Below are positions 1 through 6,409 of a DNA stretch of 7,013 nucleotides, piece after piece. This DNA comes from Bacteroidia bacterium (GTDB lineage: Bacteria > Bacteroidota > Bacteroidia > Bacteroidales > GCA-2748055). The position numbers were made by a program, and so were the translations under genes. The DNA is taken from assembly GCA_004525825.1 (NCBI GenBank), contig SPBY01000143.1:1-7013 (forward strand), in the 5' to 3' direction. Below the pieces are notes generated by a model, which made no database searches, was not told the DNA's origin, and was given only the letters and a program-made list of their open reading frames with translations. Positions within the stretch are counted from its first letter, which is position 1. The number at the start of each line of letters is the position of its first letter.

Positions 1-1143
1 AGCGTGCAGACTGGCAGTATGGTGGATGACCGGATCAAACTTGTTTCCAAGGATTGCATTTCCTTTTTTCGTGATACCCATCCTCTCGGTCCCGGTCATC
101 ATACCAAGAGCAAACTCCCGGTGCCTGTAAATTAGCTGAATCCCGCCGCTGATCCTTGCAGCCAGGTCACGGCCCTCAAGTTCACCACTGGTTCTATGTA
201 GCCCAGTGGTTCTTTGATGTTCCCACCACTTTATCTCTTTCGGATCCCCGGCCAGGGACACAGGGGAAAGATCCTGGTAGGTGTGAGATGCCCAGGTAAG
301 AAGCTGGAACCTGTTCCAGGCAAACTGGCAAGCCATTCCCCTTTCAAACCTTTGTTCAGTTTTAGAAGCGTAGGGTCTGAGCAGGGAGAGCGTCTGCTGG
401 TTGATCCTGATGGAAGCAGGATGGTGAAAAAATCCACTCCCATTGACCAATCCCAATCCCTGATTCAACTGAAAGGTCCCGGCTACCAGTTGTTTGATAT
501 TGCGGTTCCCCTGGTAATGTAGGTATCCGGATAAAAACTGGGGCTTGCCCATATAAAAAGCCTTCTCACCGGCGTCTTTCTCATAGGTGAGTCCCATGGA
601 CAGGTGATTTCCAGCTTGGGACCTGATCCGGAGGGTGGTACGCAGGGGTGAGCCCGTATAGACTTTTTCACCCTGGTCATCCGGATCCACCTGGTAAGCC
701 ACACTCTCAGGGTGGGAAAGGCCCATATCGACCATCACCATGTGTTTGCTACGTTTCTTTACAGGTGCTCCAGGCCCTGGGGTGAGCTCCAGACAGGTTT
801 CCAGATCAGGCAGTTTGGATGCATCAAATCCGGGCAGAGCTGCCAGTTCGTAAATGGAGTAGATCGCTCCGAATCGGTCGCGGTACCTGATCAGCTGGTG
901 AACCTGGAAAGGAGTAAAAAGACCGGATGCCTCCAGTTGTTCCGGGGAGGCATTGTTCAGGTTGAGAAGAATATAAGCGGATTCTTCAAGCATTTCAAAC
1001 ACCTCCTCCGGGATTTGCGAAGTTTCGTTTCTGTATAGCAACTCTTCTACTATCTGAGGAATGGAGCCTTTCTGCTGCGCAAGGAGTATGGAAGGGATCC
1101 AGACCACAGCAAGAATAAGTCGAATTTTCAATCTACCAGACAT
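1..1143 (-). CDS. Helix-hairpin-helix plus outer-membrane beta-barrel protein (3' end outside window)
   Basis: An open frame of 381 codons runs from an ATG at 1143-1141 to the left edge with no stop, so the C-terminus is missing. Residues 1-22 look like a signal peptide (MSGRLKIRLILAVV..., then SILLA before QQ). Residues about 62-117 resemble a ComEA-type HHH_3 domain: LNNASPEQLEASG, then LIRYRDRFG, SIYELAALPGF and KLPDL. From about residue 160 onward the sequence alternates polar and hydrophobic residues with many aromatic and Gly positions, as in beta-barrels. It includes GTFQLNQGLGLVNGSG (221-236) and YASKTEQRFERGMA (258-271), which resemble segments I recall from Bacteroidetes HHH/barrel proteins. 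The first hairpin lacks the GxG of DNA-binding HHH motifs (it reads GLF), so DNA binding is doubtful. The start overlaps the end of the upstream gene by 11 bases, which suggests coupled translation. The likely location is the outer membrane; the function is unknown. Confidence 0.85.
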   Translation of the reverse strand, partial: MSGRLKIRLILAVVWIPSILLAQQKGSIPQIVEELLYRNETSQIPEEVFEMLEESAYILLNLNNASPEQLEASGLFTPFQVHQLIRYRDRFGAIYSIYELAALPGFDASKLPDLETCLELTPGPGAPVKKRSKHMVMVDMGLSHPESVAYQVDPDDQGEKVYTGSPLRTTLRIRSQAGNHLSMGLTYEKDAGEKAFYMGKPQFLSGYLHYQGNRNIKQLVAGTFQLNQGLGLVNGSGFFHHPASIRINQQTLSLLRPYASKTEQRFERGMACQFAWNRFQLLTWASHTYQDLSPVSLAGDPKEIKWWEHQRTTGLHRTSGELEGRDLAARISGGIQLIYRHREFALGMMTGTERMGITKKGNAILGNKFDPVIHHTASLHA

Positions 1144-1954
1144 GGCTCAATGAAGTAAAAGGAACCGTTCCTGAGGTGGTTCTGTACTGGAAGGCAAATT
1201 GAATGCTCCATTTGGTATGGCGCAGTGATATGCCCCATGAAAAGGTGAAGGGTTTATCCGAAAATCCCGCACCCATGGAGACCCGTTTGTTGAGATGCCA
1301 CTCAAGACCTTCCACCAGGATGATCCCGTAGCCTGGTTTAATATGGACCTCGGAGTAGATGATGGCAGACTTCAGGAAAGTACAGGAAAAGCCGGCAGCG
1401 AGGGTCATCCCCTCTGGAGCGGAGGGGATAGATAAGGAACTCCAGGATGCCGGATGCAGCACATGGCCACCTAATATCCATTGCTGATGGATCCTGACCC
1501 TGATGCCCAGGGCAAAGCTAATCCCGGTGGCGTAAAAGGCTTGCTCTGGCAAGCTTGTATTCCAGATGTGAATCCCCATTCCTGCACTAACATCCGGATG
1601 TAGCTTCAGACCATATGAAAGCCATAGGGAGGATTGGCGGAGTCCTTTGATTCCCTGGGTGGACAGCACCATCCCCAGCGCCCCGTTTCCAGTCACAAAT
1701 TGTCCCGAGAGGGAAGACTGACCTAGTTCCCGGAGCAGGTAGGGCCTGCTGTGTTGCAAGGTAAGAGAATTTTTCTCCCTTGCTCCAAGGCCGGCCTGGT
1801 TCAGTCCCGCGCAGGAAAAACCTGCCCTGGTCACAAAGGCTCCTCCCAGAGCGGCCATGGATGTCTCCGGCCAGGTATGCTGACCAGAAACACAGGGCTG
1901 GATATGTAGCAAAAAAAGACCGGGATCAGCAATCCCGGTCTTTTCAGCATCCAC
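1133..1954 (-). CDS. PorV/PorQ-like outer-membrane beta-barrel protein, N-terminus probably frameshifted
   Basis: The body of about 250 residues has the look of the PorV/PorQ-type barrel family: SMAALGGAFVTRAGFSCAGLNQAGLG near the N-terminus, in place of the usual 'LGGA...NPAGL', then repeated amphipathic strands (LSYGLKLHPDVSAGMGIHIW, GGHVLHP, LEWHLNKRVSMGAGF), ending SLSHVW. These proteins sit in the outer membrane, and some members shuttle or anchor secreted cargo; no role can be assigned here. The longest start in this frame is GTG at 1954, but it gives an acidic N-terminus (MDAEKTG) with a poor signal peptide. In the next frame, ATG at 1950 (or 1968/1971) gives MLKRPGLLIPVFF, a good signal-peptide start. 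One extra T in the T7 tract at 1917-1911 would join it to LLHIQPCVSGQ and the body. As printed, the ATG frame stops at 1833-1831. The gene therefore needs slippage, has a sequence error, or is broken. Its 3' end overlaps the HHH/barrel gene by 11 bases. Confidence 0.65.
   Translation of the reverse strand: MDAEKTGIADPGLFLLHIQPCVSGQHTWPETSMAALGGAFVTRAGFSCAGLNQAGLGAREKNSLTLQHSRPYLLRELGQSSLSGQFVTGNGALGMVLSTQGIKGLRQSSLWLSYGLKLHPDVSAGMGIHIWNTSLPEQAFYATGISFALGIRVRIHQQWILGGHVLHPASWSSLSIPSAPEGMTLAAGFSCTFLKSAIIYSEVHIKPGYGIILVEGLEWHLNKRVSMGAGFSDKPFTFSWGISLRHTKWSIQFAFQYRTTSGTVPFTSLSHVW
1911..1917 (-). other. T7 homopolymer at frame break in PorV-like gene
   Basis: On the minus strand seven T follow the GTC at 1920-1918. 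Upstream in the ATG-1950 frame lies a basic and hydrophobic signal-peptide start. Downstream, the long open frame is shifted by -1 relative to it. Adding one T, or slipping back one base on TTT before TGC, gives ...VFFLLHIQPCVSGQ and joins the two. The tract directly follows a strong hairpin, an arrangement known from other genes to promote transcriptional slippage. A homopolymer error in sequencing would look the same. Confidence 0.5.
1911..1944 (-). terminator. Intrinsic terminator after purE
   Basis: On the minus strand AAAAGACCGGGAT, a TGCTG loop and ATCCCGGTCTTTT form a perfect 13-bp stem (arms 1944-1932 and 1926-1914), followed by three more T to make a T7 tract. It begins 35 bases after the purE stop codon, the right place for a rho-independent terminator of purE. 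It also lies inside the N-terminal codons of the next gene on the same strand, so it may act as an attenuator for the PorV-like/HHH pair. Confidence 0.85.
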
Positions 1955-1978
1955 ACAAGTGGAGACATCATCACATTG

Positions 1979-2491
1979 TCAGTTGGTTTTGAACTTATAC
2001 TTTACCTTCTTTAACTCTTCGTTGGCTTTCACAATCTTGGAGGCCAGGCTTTCCTTAAAACTTACCATCTTTTCCATGATGGCGGGATCACCTGTACCAA
2101 TAATCTGTGCTGCCAGGATCCCTGCATTTCTGGCACCATCCAGTCCTACGGTGGCAACGGGAATCCCCGGAGGCATCTGGAGAATACTCAGTATTGAATC
2201 CCAGCCGTCAATGGAGATGGAAGCTTTGATCGGAACCCCAATCACCGGAAGGGGTGTCAGTGCTGCGATCACCCCTGGCAGATGTGCTGCTCCACCAGCT
2301 CCGGCAATAATCACCCGGATGCCTCGGCTTGCTGCATTCCTGCCAAAATCCATGGCCTGATCGGGGGTCCTGTGAGCCGATAGGGCATTGATCTCGAAGG
2401 GGATCTCAAACTCATCCAGCAGCTTCGCTGCCTGCTCCATGATGGGAAGGTCCGAGGTGCTTCCCATGATAATACTGACTTTTGGATTCAT
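1979..2491 (-). CDS. purE: PurE, N5-carboxyaminoimidazole ribonucleotide mutase
   Basis: A complete protein of 170 residues, the usual length for bacterial class I PurE. It isomerises N5-CAIR to CAIR (4-carboxy-5-aminoimidazole ribonucleotide) in de novo purine synthesis in the cytoplasm, as an octamer in known members. Visible motifs are GSTSDLP (10-16), the SAHRTP loop with the active-site His (H40), the AGAGGAAHLPG phosphate-site loop (63-73), GVPIKAS (85-91) and LQMPPGIPV (104-112). The C-terminal tail is Lys-rich. The start at ATG 2491-2489 fits the family N-terminus (MNPKVSIIMGS). No purK is visible beside it, although class I PurE normally uses the product of PurK. It is transcribed away from hpt across a 95-base gap, and its transcription probably ends at the hairpin 35 bases downstream of the stop. 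Confidence 0.96.
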   Translation of the reverse strand: MNPKVSIIMGSTSDLPIMEQAAKLLDEFEIPFEINALSAHRTPDQAMDFGRNAASRGIRVIIAGAGGAAHLPGVIAALTPLPVIGVPIKASISIDGWDSILSILQMPPGIPVATVGLDGARNAGILAAQIIGTGDPAIMEKMVSFKESLASKIVKANEELKKVKYKFKTN

Positions 2492-2525
2492 ACCTTTATG
2501 GTGTTTTAACAGGTTTATCAGCTAA

Positions 2526-2533
2526 CGAAATTA
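2526..2533 (-). promoter_or_regulatory. Possible -7 element for purE
   Basis: The minus strand reads TAATTTCG, seven of eight matches to the Bacteroidetes -7 element TAnnTTTG, 35 bases upstream of the purE start. I do not see a convincing TTTG -33 element, so this is a weak candidate. No clear promoter for hpt stands out on the plus strand of the same AT-rich gap. Confidence 0.25.
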
Positions 2534-2586
2534 CAATTATTTTTATTCCTGAGTTTTGATGATTACTTTAATGTAAATTATTGCTT

Positions 2587-3129
2587 ATGGAGCACCCGAT
2601 TATAAAGGTTCATGATAAGCACTTTGAACCTTTCATCTCCGAAGATGAAATACAGCACGAGGTAAGTCGGATCGCAGAGGAGATGAATCTCCAACTGGCC
2701 AGCAAGGATCCCATTTTCCTGGGCATACTGAACGGTGCCTTTATGTTTGCCAGCGATCTCTACAAGCAACTGACCTTTCCCTGCCAGATCACTTTCCTGA
2801 AACTGGCATCCTATAGTGGGACCCAATCCACTGGCACGGTCAAGCAGCTGATAGGTATCAACCGGGATCTGAAAGACAGGGTGGTTGTGGTTCTGGAAGA
2901 CATTGTAGATACCGGGGTAACTCTGGAGACGATTATTCGGCAGTTGTCGGGCTATCAGCCTGCAGAGATCAGAGTAGCTACCTTTCTTCACAAACCCGAT
3001 GCTACCATAAAAAAGGTAGAGCTGGATTATGTGGGTATGGAGATCCCCAATGACTTCATACTGGGCTATGGATTGGATTACGATGGCTATGGCAGAAATT
3101 TCAAGGAAATATACCGTTTGGTGGACTAA
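2587..3129 (+). CDS. hpt: Hypoxanthine (guanine) phosphoribosyltransferase
   Basis: A complete protein of 180 residues from ATG 2587. A TTG six bases earlier would add only two residues and is less likely. The enzyme transfers the phosphoribosyl group of PRPP to hypoxanthine and/or guanine to give IMP or GMP in purine salvage. The PRPP-binding motif is VVVVLEDIVDTGVT (about 99-112), with the acidic pair E104/D105 and D108. LNGAF (48-52) matches the N-terminal pyrophosphate-site loop, LASYSGTQSTG (73-83) is the flexible loop that closes over the active site, and VGMEIPNDFILGYGLDY (149-165) is the purine-recognition segment. It is the first gene of the plus-strand cluster and is divergent from purE, so synthesis and salvage of IMP precursors lie back to back. 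The sequence does not settle the preference for guanine or hypoxanthine. Confidence 0.95.
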   Translation: MEHPIIKVHDKHFEPFISEDEIQHEVSRIAEEMNLQLASKDPIFLGILNGAFMFASDLYKQLTFPCQITFLKLASYSGTQSTGTVKQLIGINRDLKDRVVVVLEDIVDTGVTLETIIRQLSGYQPAEIRVATFLHKPDATIKKVELDYVGMEIPNDFILGYGLDYDGYGRNFKEIYRLVD

Positions 3130-3153
3130 AGCAGTAAATCTTTACTAATTTTG
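3117..3153 (+). promoter_or_regulatory. Candidate Bacteroidetes-type promoter for adk
   Basis: TAATTTTG at 3146-3153 is an exact match to the Bacteroidetes -7 element TAnnTTTG and lies 25 bases before the adk start. A TTTG at 3117-3120 could be the -33 element, but the 25-base spacing is longer than the usual 19-21 or so. Transcription would start near 3160 and give a leader of about 20 bases. An internal promoter would let adk and the genes after it be expressed independently of hpt. Confidence 0.5.
3133..3146. repeat. 14-bp dyad AGTAAA-TC-TTTACT
   Basis: A perfect inverted repeat with 6-base arms and a 2-base centre lies just upstream of, and touching, the candidate adk -7 element. The tiny loop makes an RNA hairpin unlikely. 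A protein-binding site is possible, but a short AT-rich palindrome can also arise by chance. Confidence 0.35.
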
Positions 3154-3178
3154 GGGGCGTTTAATAAATCTGAAAAAT

Positions 3179-3754
3179 ATGTTGAATGTTATATTGTTTG
3201 GCCCTCCCGGATCTGGAAAAGGAACCCAGTCGGAAAAGGTCATTGAGAAGTATGGATTGGTGCATATATCTACCGGAGACCTGTTAAGAGAAGAAGTTGC
3301 TGCACAGACCGATTTGGGTAAGCAGGCCAAAGTAATCATGGACAAAGGAGAACTTGTTTCGGATACGATCGTCATTGGTATGATCAGGAACAAGCTGGAA
3401 GAGCATCAGGACAGTCCGGGTTTTATTTTTGACGGATTCCCCAGAACCGTGGATCAGGCCAGGGAACTCCGCAAGGCCCTCTCAGATTATGATGAACGTG
3501 TGGGTGTGATGATTTCCCTGGAAGTGGCCCGCGAAGAGCTGGTGAAAAGGCTTTTAAATCGTGGCAAAGAAACCGGACGCAGCGATGATAACCTTGAGAC
3601 CATCAACAACAGGATCGACGTATATGATCGCCAGACTATGCCGGTAACCTACTATTACGATAAAATGCACAAGCATGCTGCCGTAGATGGAACAGGCTCT
3701 GTGGATAAGATATTTGAGCGTATTGTAGAGGCCATTAGTAAGGTGAAATCTTAG
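3179..3754 (+). CDS. adk: Adenylate kinase
   Basis: A complete protein of 191 residues, the short form of adenylate kinase without the long zinc-type LID insertion. It interconverts ATP + AMP and 2 ADP in the cytoplasm. Motifs in order are the P-loop GPPGSGKGT (8-16), HISTGDLLR for AMP binding (29-37), FDGFPRT (84-90), RLLNRGKETGRSDDN with the arginines of the short LID (124-138), and NRIDVYDRQTMP (144-155). No Cys cluster is present in the LID. The start is ATG 3179, preceded by an A-rich stretch and no clear Shine-Dalgarno site. It follows hpt by 49 bases, with a candidate promoter in the gap, and precedes obgE by 21 bases. It uses the AMP made by purine synthesis and salvage, which fits its place beside hpt. 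Confidence 0.97.
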   Translation: MLNVILFGPPGSGKGTQSEKVIEKYGLVHISTGDLLREEVAAQTDLGKQAKVIMDKGELVSDTIVIGMIRNKLEEHQDSPGFIFDGFPRTVDQARELRKALSDYDERVGVMISLEVAREELVKRLLNRGKETGRSDDNLETINNRIDVYDRQTMPVTYYYDKMHKHAAVDGTGSVDKIFERIVEAISKVKS

Positions 3755-3775
3755 CTGCACCCAAGATGTCTGCCC

Positions 3776-4765
3776 ATGTCGAACATCAACTTTGTTGACT
3801 ACGTAAAGGTCTTCTGCCGTTCTGGGAAAGGAGGCAGTGGGTCGGCCCACCTGCTCCGTGATAAACTCACGAGGAAAGGGGGACCCGATGGTGGCGATGG
3901 TGGCAGAGGCGGACATGTGATTCTCAAAGGCAATGAACAGCTCTGGACCCTTTTACACCTGAAGTACCAAAGGCATGTTTTTGCCACCAGCGGTGAGAAT
4001 GGGGGATCGTCCCTGAAGACAGGGGCAAGTGGTAAAGATGCTTATATCCAAGTTCCGCTGGGTACTGTTGCCAGGGATGCAGAAACCAACGAGGTCCTGT
4101 TCGAAGTTACTACCCACGATGAGGAGAAGATTCTGATGCAGGGTGGCAGGGGAGGACAGGGTAACGATCATTTTAAGTCCCCCACCAACCGGACTCCCCG
4201 TTATGCGCAGCCGGGGGAAGATGGTAAGGAAGGACCCTTTATTCTGGAGTTAAAATTGCTGGCCGATGTGGGTTTGGTGGGCTTCCCCAATGCAGGTAAG
4301 TCCACACTACTTTCGGCCGTTTCAGCAGCCAAACCAAAAATCGCTGATTATCCTTTTACCACATTGGTACCCAATCTCGGTATTGTGAAATACAGGGATG
4401 AACGCTCTTTTGTAATGGCCGATATTCCTGGGATCATTGAAGGAGCCAGTGAGGGGAAGGGACTTGGGCACCGTTTTCTGAGGCACATTGAGCGCAACTC
4501 CATGCTGATGTTTATGGTCCCCTCCGACAGCAAGGACATTACCGGGGAGTATGAGATTTTGCTGTCTGAACTTGAGAAGTACAACCCCGAACTGCTTGAC
4601 AAACAACGATTGCTGGTCATTACCAAGTGCGACCTGCTCGATGAAGAGCTTATTGAAGAGATCAAAAAGGAGCTGCCTTCACTCACTTATCATTTTATCT
4701 CTGCTGTGGCAAATATTGGACTGGTGAGCCTTAACGATACCATTTGGAAGATGTTGAATTCCTAA
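3776..4765 (+). CDS. obgE: GTPase ObgE/CgtA
   Basis: A complete protein of 329 residues. Obg proteins bind the large ribosomal subunit, act in its maturation and link growth to GTP and (p)ppGpp levels. The N-terminal Obg domain (1 to about 160) has the expected glycine-rich stretches KGGPDGGDGGRGG (34-46) and GGRGGQGN (123-130). The G domain shows G1 GFPNAGKST (169-177), G2 YPFTT (192-196), G3 DIPG (216-219), G4 TKCD (283-286, a variant of NKxD) and G5 SAV (309-311). It ends soon after the G domain, so there is no C-terminal OCT domain; this is the common form in Bacteroidetes. The ATG at 3776 gives the family start MSNINFVDYV. The next gene begins 8 bases after its stop. Confidence 0.97.
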   Translation: MSNINFVDYVKVFCRSGKGGSGSAHLLRDKLTRKGGPDGGDGGRGGHVILKGNEQLWTLLHLKYQRHVFATSGENGGSSLKTGASGKDAYIQVPLGTVARDAETNEVLFEVTTHDEEKILMQGGRGGQGNDHFKSPTNRTPRYAQPGEDGKEGPFILELKLLADVGLVGFPNAGKSTLLSAVSAAKPKIADYPFTTLVPNLGIVKYRDERSFVMADIPGIIEGASEGKGLGHRFLRHIERNSMLMFMVPSDSKDITGEYEILLSELEKYNPELLDKQRLLVITKCDLLDEELIEEIKKELPSLTYHFISAVANIGLVSLNDTIWKMLNS

Positions 4766-4773
4766 CTAATAGT

Positions 4774-5367
4774 ATGGATTGGCTGCTGCAACTTGACACA
4801 CGGATTTTCCTGGCAATTAATGGCTTGCACAGTGAAACCTGGGACGGGATTATGTGGTGGATCAGTGGAAAAATCACCTGGTGGCCCTTCTATCTTCTAT
4901 TGATCCTTTACATGGGCTGGAAAAAGAGGTGGCAGCTTGCACTCATGCTGTTATTTATCATCCTGGTGGTCATCCTTTCAGACCAAACCTCGGTGCATCT
5001 ATTCAAAAACGTAATACAGCGCCTGAGACCCTGTCATGAGCCATCGCTACAGGGATTGGTGCACCTGGTCAATAATAAGTGCGGGGGAGATTTCGGATTT
5101 ATCTCTTCTCATGCAGCCAATACCTTTGGTGTGGCACTTCTGACCCTGTTGTGGATTAAGAGACAGTGGTTCACTGTACTCATGCTAAGCTGGGCTTTGC
5201 TGGTGGCCTTCAGCCGTGTCTACCTGGGGGTTCATTATCCTGGAGATGTATTGGCCGGGGCTGTCTGGGGCGCCGGATGTGGCTGGCTGATTTTCGTGAT
5301 ATATAAACGCATCCTTTCTTTACTGCCTTCCAAATGGTGGATTACACAGGCATCGCCGGATTCTTAA
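4774..5367 (+). CDS. PAP2-family membrane phosphatase
   Basis: A complete protein of 197 residues with five to six hydrophobic segments (about 25-47, 53-70, 113-127, 131-146 and 159-180, plus a weaker N-terminal one). The three PAP2 motifs are present: KNVIQRLRP (78-86, KxxxxxxRP), SSH (111-113) in place of the usual PSGH, and SRVYLGVHYPGD (147-158, with His154 and Asp158). The family removes phosphate from lipid phosphates such as undecaprenyl diphosphate, phosphatidylglycerol phosphate or lipid A, and the substrate cannot be read from this sequence. C87 and C103 lie in the loop between motifs 1 and 2 and could form a disulfide on the outer face of the inner membrane. The start is ATG 4774, eight bases after the obgE stop; an in-frame TTG at 4744 would overlap obgE and is unlikely. 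Confidence 0.92.
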   Translation: MDWLLQLDTRIFLAINGLHSETWDGIMWWISGKITWWPFYLLLILYMGWKKRWQLALMLLFIILVVILSDQTSVHLFKNVIQRLRPCHEPSLQGLVHLVNNKCGGDFGFISSHAANTFGVALLTLLWIKRQWFTVLMLSWALLVAFSRVYLGVHYPGDVLAGAVWGAGCGWLIFVIYKRILSLLPSKWWITQASPDS

Positions 5368-5386
5368 AGTTTAATCATTGCATGAT

Positions 5387-6367
5387 ATGCTCTGTATCCT
5401 TTCCCCAAATACCGATCCCTATTTTAACCTGGCCTCCGAGGAGTATCTGCTGAAGTGTAAGAGCGAGGAGATCTTCCTTCTTTACCGGAACATCCCTTCC
5501 ATTGTAGTGGGGAAGCACCAGAATACTCTTGCCGAGATCAATCTGCCCTTTGTCCAGGAGCGAGCCATCCCGGTAGCCAGGAGAATTTCCGGGGGCGGGA
5601 CTGTTTTTCATGACCTGGGAAACCTGAACTTTGCATTTTTCACCAACGGAAAGGAGGGTGAACTGGTCAACTACAGAAAAGCCACTGAACCTGTGATTAA
5701 GGCCATGGGCCTGATGGGGCTTAAGGTTCAGCTGGGCAAAAGAAATGAGTTGCTTCTGAATGGATTAAAGATTTCGGGAACGGCAAGTCACGTGTTTAAA
5801 CAACGTATACTGCATCATGGAACCCTGTTGTTTTCTTCCGAGGTTGAGAACCTCGCTTCCGCATTAAAGGCAGCCGGGAGCGGATTTTCCGACCGGGCGG
5901 TGAAATCGGTACGATCGAAGGTGACGAATATACGGGATCATCTGGCAGAACCCATGGAGTTTGAAGAGTTTCAAACCAGCCTGTTTGAAGCTGTTTTTAA
6001 AGGTCTGGACGGGGCTATTCAATACCAGTATAGCGAAACAGACCTGAAGGAGATCCGGAATCTGTGCAATACTAAGTTTTCCACATGGGAATGGAATTTT
6101 GGGTATTCCCCAAAATACCAGTTCAGCAAAAGCCTCATATATATTTCCGGCCGGGTCGACCTGCATATGAATGTGGAGAAGGGGGTAATTAAGGAGTTGA
6201 AAATCGAAGGTGATTTTATTTCTGAGAAGAAAATCCGCTGCCTGGAAGAACTGGTTACTGGAACTATTCATGATCCTGAGACTCTCCGTTTGAGGCTATC
6301 GGATATCGAGGTAGGAGACTATATTTCAGGAATGAAGAACGAAGAGTTTTTATCGCTGATGTTTTAA
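5387..6367 (+). CDS. lplA: Lipoate-protein ligase A
   Basis: A complete protein of 326 residues from ATG 5387. A TTG at 5378 would add three residues. It activates lipoate with ATP and attaches it to a lysine of GcvH or of the E2 subunits of 2-oxoacid dehydrogenases. Conserved parts are the N-terminal FNLASEEYLL (13-22), RRISGGGTVFHDLGNLNF (65-82), the LKISGTAS segment with the catalytic Lys (K128), and KSVRSKVTNI (173-182). The C-terminal part, with TWEWNFGYSPKY (233-244), is the accessory domain that in two-domain LplA proteins supports lipoate activation. With both parts present it should use free lipoate, rather than act as an octanoyltransferase. It is the last gene of the cluster, 19 bases after the phosphatase gene, and is followed directly by a hairpin terminator. 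Confidence 0.95.
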   Translation: MLCILSPNTDPYFNLASEEYLLKCKSEEIFLLYRNIPSIVVGKHQNTLAEINLPFVQERAIPVARRISGGGTVFHDLGNLNFAFFTNGKEGELVNYRKATEPVIKAMGLMGLKVQLGKRNELLLNGLKISGTASHVFKQRILHHGTLLFSSEVENLASALKAAGSGFSDRAVKSVRSKVTNIRDHLAEPMEFEEFQTSLFEAVFKGLDGAIQYQYSETDLKEIRNLCNTKFSTWEWNFGYSPKYQFSKSLIYISGRVDLHMNVEKGVIKELKIEGDFISEKKIRCLEELVTGTIHDPETLRLRLSDIEVGDYISGMKNEEFLSLMF

Positions 6368-6394
6368 GAAAGGCGCCTAAGCAGACGCCTTTCT
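6367..6394. terminator. Hairpin terminator between convergent genes
   Basis: AGAAAGGCG (6367-6375) pairs perfectly with CGCCTTTCT (6386-6394) around a 10-base loop, directly after the lplA stop. There is no long T-run after the stem on the plus strand. On the minus strand the stem is followed by TAAAAC and has a T-rich 3' arm. Its place between lplA and the convergent gene, 15 bases beyond that gene's stop, suggests it serves both directions. Confidence 0.65.
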
Positions 6395-6409
6395 GTCTCA
6401 AATCAAACC

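Noticed and set aside
712..1038. Plus-strand open frame of 108 codons, and others at 214-522
   Set aside because: They lie antisense to the HHH/barrel gene, whose minus-strand frame is open for 381 codons with signal peptide and HHH motifs. The plus-strand translations show no recognisable motif.
1959..2360. Plus-strand open frame of 133 codons with hydrophobic stretches
   Set aside because: It is the antisense shadow of purE, whose motifs are unmistakable on the minus strand.
2563..2576. TTAC-N6-GTAA inverted repeat upstream of hpt
   Set aside because: The arms are only four bases long in AT-rich DNA, which is expected by chance, and no promoter element nearby gives it meaning.
2578..2991. 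Minus-strand open frame of 137 codons antisense to hpt
   Set aside because: It is entirely covered by hpt with clear PRPP and purine-site motifs. It would also place a gene inside the divergent promoter gap.
4744..4773. Upstream TTG start for the PAP2 gene, giving a 10-residue extension that overlaps obgE
   Set aside because: The extra residues are simply the obgE tail read in another frame. ATG 4774 gives a normal PAP2 N-terminus just after the obgE stop.
5864..6271. Minus-strand open frame of 135 codons inside lplA
   Set aside because: It is antisense to the lplA C-terminal region, which has conserved family motifs, and it has no motif or start context of its own.
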